Source: an uncultured Muribaculaceae bacterium (GTDB lineage: Bacteria; Bacteroidota; Bacteroidia; Bacteroidales; Muribaculaceae). From it: a stretch of 5,138 nt of DNA. The position numbers and the translations under genes were made by a program. The notes under the pieces are model-generated. The model saw only the letters and a program-made list of their open reading frames with translations. It did not search any database and was not told the origin of the DNA. Position 1 is the stretch's first letter. Every line of letters begins with the position of its first letter. The stretch is taken from the NCBI GenBank assembly GCA_910577465.1, contig CAJTMM010000012.1, positions 1-5,138 of the forward strand, in the 5' to 3' direction. Below are positions 1 to 5,138 of the stretch, one piece after another.

Positions 1-7
1 AAAAATC

Positions 8-39
8 GGGCGGCACCGTCCGCATGAACAGTGCCGCCC
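8..39 (-). terminator. Rho-independent terminator of the rubrerythrin gene
   Basis: A perfect 9-bp GC-rich stem is formed by GGGCGGCAC (8-16) and GTGCCGCCC (31-39), with a 14-nt loop. Read on the minus strand, the stem is followed after two bases by at least five T residues, which run to the window edge at base 1. The hairpin begins 33 nt after the rubrerythrin stop codon. Strong stem plus U-tract in the right orientation is the classical intrinsic terminator layout. On the plus strand there is no T-run directly after the stem, so it is probably one-directional. Confidence 0.88.
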
Positions 40-72
40 TCTATTTTCAACAGATTAGATTAATTTCTTTTT

Positions 73-660
73 TTAGAAATCTGCCATATCCAATGCCATA
101 TAGTGCTGATAGGGATGGTCGCAAGCCGGACATACGTCAGGAGGAGTCGTTCCTTCATGAATGTAACCGCACACAAGGCACTGCCACTTGATAGGTTTCT
201 CACGTTTCCATACCGTACCCTCCTTCACCTGCTTAAGATAGCGTTCAAAGCGACGGCGGTGATGGTCCTCTATCTCTGCTATGGCACGGAAATGCTCGGC
301 TATTTCGGGGAAACCCTCCTTATCGGCAACCTCAGCCGATGCCTTGTAAAGCTTCACGCCTTCCATCATCTCCTCATTGGCTGCCGTGGCAAGATTTGAA
401 GCTGTATCACCTATCACACCCGCATCCACAGCCAACGGCACCTCGAGATTACCGCCTTCAAGGAATTTAAAAAATACCTTGGCGTGACGCAACTCATTGG
501 CAGCAGTTTCTGTAAACACACGTTCGATAGGAAAATATTTTTCCTTATTAGCCTGAGCGGCATAGAATGTATATCGTGAATATGCACCCGATTCAGCCAT
601 ATAGGCTATCACAAGATTCTTTTCGGTCTGTGTACCTTTGATACTTTTCTTCTGAGCCAT
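73..660 (-). CDS. rbr: Rubrerythrin (diiron peroxidase with C-terminal rubredoxin domain)
   Basis: Encodes a 195-aa cytoplasmic protein of the classical rubrerythrin family, which in anaerobes reduces hydrogen peroxide to water using electrons from NAD(P)H through rubredoxin-type carriers. Residues about 10-148 form the ferritin-like four-helix domain. The diiron ligand pattern is visible: Glu23 (in AESGA), Glu56 with His59 (ELRHA), Glu97 and Glu100 (ExxE), and Glu131 with His134 (EDHH). Residues about 157-195 form a rubredoxin-like domain whose [Fe(Cys)4] ligands are Cys161/Cys164 (CLVC) and Cys177/Cys180 (CPAC). The length matches the family and no ligand is missing. There is no signal peptide. 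The ATG at 658-660 is preceded by an AT-rich leader without Shine-Dalgarno, as is usual in Bacteroidota. The gene stands alone, with its own terminator downstream and a divergent receptor gene upstream. The iron ligands are assigned by family pattern, not by alignment software. Confidence 0.97.
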   Translation of the reverse strand: MAQKKSIKGTQTEKNLVIAYMAESGAYSRYTFYAAQANKEKYFPIERVFTETAANELRHAKVFFKFLEGGNLEVPLAVDAGVIGDTASNLATAANEEMMEGVKLYKASAEVADKEGFPEIAEHFRAIAEIEDHHRRRFERYLKQVKEGTVWKREKPIKWQCLVCGYIHEGTTPPDVCPACDHPYQHYMALDMADF

Positions 661-800
661 AATTAAATCAGTTATATTGTTAGTTTTTTTGATGTCAGTA
701 TAATACTAACACCGCAATGCAACCATAAGTTCTCCAAACAACTGTTTTTAATAAGCCCTACCATCCACATTCTATCATTACAATCACATGCACCCCATTA

Positions 801-822
801 TTTAGACAAAATCCAATCTAAA
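801..822. repeat. Inverted repeat TTTAGA-N10-TCTAAA, distal copy
   Basis: TTTAGA (801-806) is mirrored exactly by TCTAAA (817-822) across 10 bases. The left arm continues as TTTAGAC, the same heptamer that opens the second copy 33 bases further on. It lies about 80-100 bp upstream of the receptor's -33 box and about 140 bp upstream of the rubrerythrin start. Six-base AT-rich arms can arise by chance in such DNA; the repetition of the unit in tandem is what makes it worth noting. An operator role is inferred. Confidence 0.4.
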
Positions 823-833
823 CACGAACCTAA

Positions 834-850
834 TTTAGACTAATTCTAAA
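834..850. promoter_or_regulatory. Possible Fur/PerR-type operator (TTTAGA-N5-TCTAAA)
   Basis: TTTAGA (834-839) is mirrored by TCTAAA (845-850) across five bases. The core TTAGACTAATTCTAA (835-849) can be read as a 7-1-7 inverted repeat with six of seven arm positions paired around A842. It matches the Bacillus PerR box TTATAAT-N-ATTATAA at 11 of 14 arm positions by my count. PerR- or Fur-family control of rubrerythrins and of iron-related receptors is well known in other bacteria, so the location suits such a site. The resemblance is partly due to AT-richness, and the family of the binding protein is inference. Confidence 0.35.
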
Positions 851-892
851 AGTATAAAACCACACATCAGGCATTTAAGCACATCATGCAAA

Positions 893-905
893 TGCAAAAT
901 TTGCA
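893..905. promoter_or_regulatory. Palindrome TGCAAA-A-TTTGCA over the -33 box, possible operator
   Basis: A perfect 6-1-6 palindrome centred on A899, with two further pairing positions on each side after one mismatch. Its right arm contains the TTTG (900-903) that serves as the -33 element of the receptor promoter, so a protein bound here would compete with RNA polymerase. The left arm is also part of a tandem duplication, ATGCAA at 886-891 and 892-897. The symmetric form and position suggest a repressor operator, but no specific regulator can be named from the sequence. Confidence 0.4.
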
Positions 906-931
906 ATTCACACGTATAATGCCTAACTTTG
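900..931 (+). promoter_or_regulatory. Bacteroidota-type sigma promoter of the receptor gene
   Basis: A full match to the Bacteroidota primary-sigma consensus: -33 box TTTG at 900-903, a 20-bp spacer, and -7 box TAACTTTG (TAnnTTTG) at 924-931. The start of transcription should fall around 935-940, giving a leader of roughly 30 nt before the ATG at 968. The leader is A-rich and has no Shine-Dalgarno, in keeping with the phylum. The -33 box sits inside a palindrome (893-905), which hints at regulation by a DNA-binding protein. A TTG triplet in this -7 box can be mistaken for the start codon of the receptor. Confidence 0.85.
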
Positions 932-967
932 CACCCGATTTTTCAAAAAACACATAAAACATCCCAC

Positions 968-3271
968 ATGCTGCAACGAACATTCATCATCACACTGCTC
1001 CTGCACATCTTAGCTGTCACCAACATCAACGCATCCGTCCTAAGCGACGCCAACATAATAGGACACGTACTCGAACGTGGCACTGACGAACACCTCCCCG
1101 GAGTAACCATACGTCTCGTAGGCACATCCATCGGAGCCACTACCGACGCATCAGGACACTACGCCATACACAATATAGCCCCCGGCACATACACCATCGA
1201 GGCACATTGCGTAGGCTATCTGCCGGTCAAACGTACCATCACTGTCGCAGCACGTCAGACTATAGAAGAAAACTTCGAGATAATGACCGATGCCCTCCAG
1301 CTCGACCAAGTCGTTGTCACCGGCAACCGCTCTGAAGTGAAACGCCGCGAAAGCTCCACTCTCGTAGGCATTCTCGGTGCCCCGACATTCGAACTCGTAA
1401 GCGCCAACTGCCTTGCCGACGGACTATGCTTCCAACCGGGCGTACGCGTGGAAAACGACTGCCAGAACTGTGGATTTACACAAGTGCGCATCAACGGTCT
1501 CGACGGACACTACTCACAGATACTCATGAACTCTCGTCCCGTATTCTCAGCGCTGACAGGTGTGTATGGTCTTGAACAGATTCCGGCAAACATGATTGAG
1601 CGCGTGGAAGTGATGCGCGGAGGTGGTTCCGCTCTGTTCGGCTCATCGGCGATTGGCGGCACCATCAATATCATAACCAAAGACCCCGTAAACAACTGTG
1701 CCGAAGCGTCACACACACTCACATCCATAGGCATAAGCGGAGCATTGGAAAACAATACTACAGTAAGTGGTTCTGTGGTCAGCAACAACGACCGTCTCGG
1801 CATGTTCATATTCGGGCAGAACCGCATGCGCGACGGCTATGACCACGACGGTGACGGATTCACCGAAATCGCACAGCTGAAAACACAGACGCTGGGATTC
1901 CGGGCATTCTTCCGCTCATCCGACCGCTCGAAACTCACACTCGAATACCACGGCACTCACGAGTACCGGCGCGGTGGCGACCAACTCGACCTACAGCCCC
2001 ACATGGCTATGGTTGCTGAACAGACCGACCACAACATACACGCACTCGACCTGCATGCCAACTTCTGGACACCCGGGCATAAGAACCGTTACAGCGTATT
2101 TGCATCCATGCAAAACACACGCCGTTCAAGCTATTACGGCAGCGAAATGGACCCCGATGCCTACGGACGCACCCGCGACCTCGTAGTTGTTGCCGGCGGA
2201 CAGTACATCCGCTCATTCGACCGGCTATGGTTCATGCCAGCCGAGCTAACCGCCGGGCTGGAATACAACTACAATTACCTCAACGACGTGACACTCGGCT
2301 ACAACCATGATGTGACACAAGCCATCAATATCTACAGCGGATACCTCCAGAACGAATGGCGCAACGAACGATGGGGATTCCTCATCGGTGCTCGTCTCGA
2401 CAAACACACACTGATACACCGCCCCATAATATCACCGCGAGCCAACATTCGCTTCAATCCGTCCGACGACATCAACATCCGTCTCTCCTACTCCACCGGA
2501 TTCCGCTCACCGCAAGCCTACGATGAAGACTTCCACGTAGCCATAGTCGGAGGTGAGCGTGTAGTCACCATACTCGCGCCGAACCTCAAGCAGGAGAGCA
2601 GCCAGAGCGTCAGTGGCTCCGTCGACCTATACCATACATTCGGCTCGGTGCAGACCAATCTCACCATCGAAGGCTTCTTCACCGACCTCAGCGATGTATT
2701 CGTGCTCCGTCGTCTCGAAGAGCCCGACGCCGCCGGCAACGCTGTACTCGAACGCTACAACGGCGGTGGCGCGCGCGTCTACGGCATGAGTCTCGAAGCC
2801 AAGGCTTCATTCCCGTTCCGTATGCAGCTCCAGGCAGGCTTCACCCTACAGCGGTCAAGATACAAAGCTCCTGAATACTGGAGCGAGAACCCCGACGTGG
2901 CACCCGTGCGCCGCATGTTCCGCACACCCGACACCTACGGCTACTTCACCCTCAGCTACAACCCTCTCAAGCCGCTACAGATAGCACTCTCAGGCACCTA
3001 TACCGGTCCGATGCTCGTACAGCACCTCGAAGGGTCAGGCACTCCTGTCGACGTTGCCGTCAACACCCGCAGCTTCTTCGACGCCACACTCAAGATGTCC
3101 TACGAATTCCGTTTGTTTGACCACGCCAATCTCCAGATCAACGCAGGTCTCCAAAACATATTCAACGCCTATCAGCGTGATTTCGACCAAGGCTACCTGC
3201 GCGACTCGGGCTACATCTACGGTCCCACAATGCCACGGAGCATTTTCGCAGGCATCAAACTGCACATATAG
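968..3271 (+). CDS. TonB-dependent outer-membrane receptor with carboxypeptidase-regulatory-like domain
   Basis: A 767-aa outer-membrane transporter of the FepA/BtuB/heme-receptor size class, using TonB-ExbBD energy to import a scarce ligand. Residues 1-22 are a signal peptide (LQR then a hydrophobic core to NINA). Residues about 29-108 form the carboxypeptidase-regulatory-like beta domain of Bacteroidota receptors, followed by a TonB-box-like DQVVVTG (113-119). The plug spans about 125-240, with the typical NMIERVEVMRGGGSALFGS and IGGTINIIT motifs; the rest is a 22-strand-type barrel ending in FAGIKLHI. The plug has cysteines at 148, 154, 165 and 168 (CQNCG). GFRSP (511-515) and APNL (537-540) recall the FRAP/NPNL boxes of heme receptors but also occur more widely. 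An EF-hand-like DHDGDG lies at 292-297. ATG 968 is chosen because the upstream TTG (929) is inside the promoter's -7 box. No SusD partner follows and it is shorter than SusC proteins, so glycan import is unlikely. Ligand unknown: heme, siderophore and corrinoid are candidates. Confidence 0.95.
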   Translation: MLQRTFIITLLLHILAVTNINASVLSDANIIGHVLERGTDEHLPGVTIRLVGTSIGATTDASGHYAIHNIAPGTYTIEAHCVGYLPVKRTITVAARQTIEENFEIMTDALQLDQVVVTGNRSEVKRRESSTLVGILGAPTFELVSANCLADGLCFQPGVRVENDCQNCGFTQVRINGLDGHYSQILMNSRPVFSALTGVYGLEQIPANMIERVEVMRGGGSALFGSSAIGGTINIITKDPVNNCAEASHTLTSIGISGALENNTTVSGSVVSNNDRLGMFIFGQNRMRDGYDHDGDGFTEIAQLKTQTLGFRAFFRSSDRSKLTLEYHGTHEYRRGGDQLDLQPHMAMVAEQTDHNIHALDLHANFWTPGHKNRYSVFASMQNTRRSSYYGSEMDPDAYGRTRDLVVVAGGQYIRSFDRLWFMPAELTAGLEYNYNYLNDVTLGYNHDVTQAINIYSGYLQNEWRNERWGFLIGARLDKHTLIHRPIISPRANIRFNPSDDINIRLSYSTGFRSPQAYDEDFHVAIVGGERVVTILAPNLKQESSQSVSGSVDLYHTFGSVQTNLTIEGFFTDLSDVFVLRRLEEPDAAGNAVLERYNGGGARVYGMSLEAKASFPFRMQLQAGFTLQRSRYKAPEYWSENPDVAPVRRMFRTPDTYGYFTLSYNPLKPLQIALSGTYTGPMLVQHLEGSGTPVDVAVNTRSFFDATLKMSYEFRLFDHANLQINAGLQNIFNAYQRDFDQGYLRDSGYIYGPTMPRSIFAGIKLHI

Positions 3272-3294
3272 CCCCCACACAAATCCCCCACATA

Positions 3295-3335
3295 ACAAGC
3301 CATTTTTGAACCTTCTCTAAACAAAAATGGCTTGT
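3295..3335 (+). terminator. Hairpin terminator after the receptor gene
   Basis: ACAAGCCATTTTTG (3295-3308) pairs perfectly with CAAAAATGGCTTGT (3322-3335), a 14-bp stem with a 13-nt loop, starting 24 nt after the receptor stop codon. The downstream tail GGTTTATAAAA is only moderately T-rich, so the stem is clear but the U-tract is weak. It separates the receptor from the peptidase gene, which has its own promoter box 39 bases further on. A transcript end or a 3'-stabilising stem are both possible. Confidence 0.75.
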
Positions 3336-3349
3336 GGTTTATAAAAGTC

Positions 3350-3381
3350 AATGGGTTTAACCGGAAAATACAGTATCTTTG
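3350..3381 (+). promoter_or_regulatory. Bacteroidota-type promoter of the S8 peptidase gene (-33 box weak)
   Basis: TATCTTTG at 3374-3381 matches the -7 consensus TAnnTTTG exactly. At the expected distance upstream (20-bp spacer) the bases are AATG (3350-3353), only two of four matches to TTTG, so the -33 element is poor. Transcription would start near 3385-3390, leaving a leader of about 25-30 nt before ATG 3414, much like the arrangement at the receptor gene. The weak -33 suggests low basal strength or dependence on an activator or another sigma factor; that part is inference. Confidence 0.65.
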
Positions 3382-3413
3382 TCAAATTAACCAAACACAA
3401 ATACACCGGTGCA

Positions 3414-5138
3414 ATGAATAAGTTCTTCGCTACTGCATTATTATTGATTATCTCAGTCACAACAGCTGTAACAATATCCGCTCAAAGCAAAATCAGCGGC
3501 GTGGGACGCATGGAACTCGCCAAATACAAACAGACACGTGCCGAACGCATACGCACCATGGGTGCCGATGCCGCCGACACGTGCCGGATACCTGTGACCA
3601 GGGCAATAGTGGCTCTCGTCCAAGGCTACGATGCGGCATACCTTACCGGCGAAGGCTACGACGTAACAGCCGATTTTGGCACCACAGCCTTGGTCAGGCT
3701 ACCTATATCGGAGATTGAGTCATTAGCCGGGCTCGAAGGTGTGCGCTCACTCTCATTCGGCGGTAAGAAACGGATGAAACTCAACTATGCCCGCCAGTCC
3801 TCTACGGTCGACGTGGCTCACACATCCATCACTCACAACGGTTCCACCAAATCCTTTACCGGCAACGGGGTTATTGTCGGTCTGATGGACACCGGACTCG
3901 ACCCTAACCACATTAATTTCAACAAACAGGACGGCACCTCCCGGGTCAAGAAGCTATGGCACTTCGACAGCGACGACGGCTCATGCCTGGAATATACCGA
4001 TGCCACGATACGGCAATTCACCACCGACGATTCCACCGAGACTCATGCCACACACGTAGCAGGTATCATGGCAGGAAGCTACAACGGCACCGGCACATTC
4101 GCCCACATCGACTCGCCTGACGGTAAAACCGTGTCGCAAAACACCGGCAATATACCCTACTATGGGGTGGCTACGGGAGCTGATTTGGCAATGAGTTGCG
4201 GCGAACTTTACGATGACAACATCCTGCAGGGGCTGCACAATATCGTGACTTACGCAAAAGCCCAGGGAAAGCCCGCCACCATCAATCTATCGCTCGGTAA
4301 CAACGGCGGTCCGCACGACGGCTCCGACGAATTCTCCCAGACACTCGCTGAGATTGGCAAGGATGCCATAGTGTGTATATCATCCGGCAACGAGGGCGAC
4401 CTCAACATGTCGCTGCGCAAGACATTCACCGCTACCGACAAATCGGTAAAGACATTCGTGATATACAATCAGGACCTTGGCGCCGCAATGATTGACGGCA
4501 ACATCGACATTTGGGCATCTGACGAACGCCCGCTGACCGTAACGCTCCACAACTTCACCGTCAGCGGCTCAATAAGCACCAAAATCCTGCAAACCACCAA
4601 AGCCGGACAATCCCTTAACACCACTGGGATAAAAGCAAAATTCAAAGCTGGGATGATCTCCATGGCATCGAACATAGATGTCAACAACGGACGCTACAAT
4701 GTGTTGGTTGATTGCACTAAACTCAAGACATCCGGCAACCGTCTCGTCGTTGAAGTATCGGGAGCCACCGGTCAGACCGTTGACATGTACTTCGACGCAG
4801 GCGAAAGCGTGTGCGAGTTCAGCGACAACACCATGTCGCCATCCACATCCACACGCTCCGGATATACAGCCGGCACACCCGACCAGTCCATCAATGGAAT
4901 GGCTTGCGGTGACAATGTAATTGCCGTCGGAGCCTATACCTCACGCTCCACATGGGGCGACTTGGACGGCTACTCCGCTTCGTTCAGCGAATCCACCGGC
5001 ACACACACTTCATTCTCAAGCTACGGCACCGATACTTACGGCAATACCCTACCTCATGTATGCGCACCCGGCTCGGCATTGGTATCTTCCTACAGCCGCC
5101 GGTACGTGGCTCAAGGCTATGAATACGAGACGGCATCC
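3414..5138 (+). CDS. Secreted subtilisin-family (S8) serine peptidase, 3' end beyond the window
   Basis: An uninterrupted frame of 575 codons runs from ATG 3414 to the window edge without a stop. Residues 1-24 are a signal peptide (MNKFFATALLLII... to SAQ). Residues about 60-125 resemble the S8 propeptide: a short beta/alpha unit with VTRAIVALV and TTALVRLPISEIESLAGLEGVRSL. The catalytic domain starts near 150: Asp159 in VIVGLMDTGLDP, His211 in ETHATHVAGIMAG, where the usual HGTH is HATH, and the oxyanion Asn326 in SSGNEGD. The late motifs FSSYG (534-538) and LPHVCAPG (546-553) precede where the GTSM(A/S) catalytic serine should lie, so the Ser is outside the window and activity cannot be confirmed. 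About 200 residues separate Asn326 from the late motifs, more than in plain subtilisins, implying an inserted domain. Likely exported to the periplasm, surface or medium; a C-terminal sorting signal cannot be checked. It has its own promoter and appears independent of the receptor. Confidence 0.93.
   Translation, partial: MNKFFATALLLIISVTTAVTISAQSKISGVGRMELAKYKQTRAERIRTMGADAADTCRIPVTRAIVALVQGYDAAYLTGEGYDVTADFGTTALVRLPISEIESLAGLEGVRSLSFGGKKRMKLNYARQSSTVDVAHTSITHNGSTKSFTGNGVIVGLMDTGLDPNHINFNKQDGTSRVKKLWHFDSDDGSCLEYTDATIRQFTTDDSTETHATHVAGIMAGSYNGTGTFAHIDSPDGKTVSQNTGNIPYYGVATGADLAMSCGELYDDNILQGLHNIVTYAKAQGKPATINLSLGNNGGPHDGSDEFSQTLAEIGKDAIVCISSGNEGDLNMSLRKTFTATDKSVKTFVIYNQDLGAAMIDGNIDIWASDERPLTVTLHNFTVSGSISTKILQTTKAGQSLNTTGIKAKFKAGMISMASNIDVNNGRYNVLVDCTKLKTSGNRLVVEVSGATGQTVDMYFDAGESVCEFSDNTMSPSTSTRSGYTAGTPDQSINGMACGDNVIAVGAYTSRSTWGDLDGYSASFSESTGTHTSFSSYGTDTYGNTLPHVCAPGSALVSSYSRRYVAQGYEYETAS

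Larger units (their letters stand above)
661..892. promoter_or_regulatory. Divergent intergenic control region between rubrerythrin and the receptor
   Basis: This AT-rich stretch has no convincing coding frame. It must carry the leftward rubrerythrin promoter, but I see no full TTTG-N19-21-TAnnTTTG match on the minus strand. The nearest is TATGGTTG (minus strand, 727-720), one mismatch from the -7 consensus and without a -33 partner. Closer to the gene, the leader holds a 7-bp inverted repeat (TGTTAGT at 678-684, ACTAACA at 705-711) and an odd-centred palindrome AGTATAATACT (697-707). The right part holds two TTTAGA...TCTAAA inverted repeats, listed separately. The region is long enough to house operators for both divergent genes. 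Confidence 0.6.

Noticed and set aside
103..399. A 98-codon open frame on the plus strand
   Set aside because: It lies wholly antisense to rubrerythrin, whose iron ligands confirm the minus-strand frame, and its translation shows no recognisable domain.
720..727. TATGGTTG on the minus strand as the rubrerythrin -7 box
   Set aside because: One mismatch from TAnnTTTG and no TTTG at 19-21 bp further upstream; too weak to list as a promoter on its own.
915..920. A perfect TATAAT, like an E. coli sigma-70 -10 box
   Set aside because: There is no -35 TTGACA at 16-18 bp upstream, and the Bacteroidota boxes at 900-903 and 924-931 fit this phylum with correct spacing. The TATAAT falls in the spacer and is probably coincidental in AT-rich DNA.
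1510..1827. A 105-codon open frame on the minus strand, with several shorter ones elsewhere opposite the receptor
   Set aside because: They are antisense shadows of a clearly coding receptor frame and have low-complexity or biased translations without motifs or promoters.
968..3271. The receptor as a SusC-type glycan importer of a polysaccharide utilisation locus
   Set aside because: At 767 aa it is shorter than SusC proteins (about 1000 aa), no SusD-like lipoprotein follows, and no glycosidase or sulfatase gene is present in the window.
3054..3320. An 88-codon open frame overlapping the end of the receptor and running into the terminator
   Set aside because: It is in another frame of the receptor's conserved C-terminal strands and ends within the terminator hairpin, so it is not a plausible gene.
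4678..4920. An 80-codon plus-strand frame within the peptidase region
   Set aside because: It overlaps the long S8 peptidase frame, which is unbroken from 3414 to the window end and carries the family motifs.

Overview
The window looks like a chromosomal stretch from a Bacteroidota organism, probably an anaerobic gut Bacteroidales. Three things point there: two promoter boxes of the Bacteroidota type (TAnnTTTG) sit just upstream of two genes; translation starts lie in A-rich leaders without Shine-Dalgarno sequences; and the outer-membrane receptor carries the N-terminal carboxypeptidase-regulatory-like domain typical of the phylum. A narrower placement (for example Muribaculaceae) would be a guess.

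Layout. Bases 1-40 hold a strong hairpin terminator for the leftward gene at 73-660, a classical rubrerythrin (195 aa, diiron helical domain plus rubredoxin domain). A non-coding region (661-967) separates it from a divergent, rightward gene at 968-3271, a 767-aa TonB-dependent outer-membrane receptor. The receptor's promoter (TTTG, 20-bp spacer, TAACTTTG) is at 900-931. The longest open frame begins with a TTG that lies inside the -7 box, so the ATG at 968, which opens directly into a signal peptide, is the supported start. The divergent region also holds two TTTAGA...TCTAAA inverted repeats (801-822 and 834-850) and a TGCAAA-A-TTTGCA palindrome over the -33 box. These are candidate operators.

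A 14-bp stem hairpin (3295-3335) ends the receptor unit. A second Bacteroidota -7 box (3374-3381) then precedes a rightward gene starting at 3414 that runs off the window end. It encodes a secreted subtilisin-family (S8) serine peptidase: signal peptide, propeptide, catalytic Asp and His regions and oxyanion Asn region are visible, while the catalytic Ser would lie just beyond the edge.

How they fit together. The three genes appear to be separate transcription units. Rubrerythrin (peroxide reduction in the cytoplasm) and the receptor (TonB-driven uptake, perhaps of an iron-containing or corrinoid ligand) share a control region, so a common metal or redox regulator is plausible but unproven. 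The peptidase is an independent exported protein. I found no mobile element, CRISPR array, tRNA or rRNA, and no clearly novel multi-gene system. The most interesting material is the regulatory architecture at 797-931 and some unusual residues in the receptor and the peptidase.
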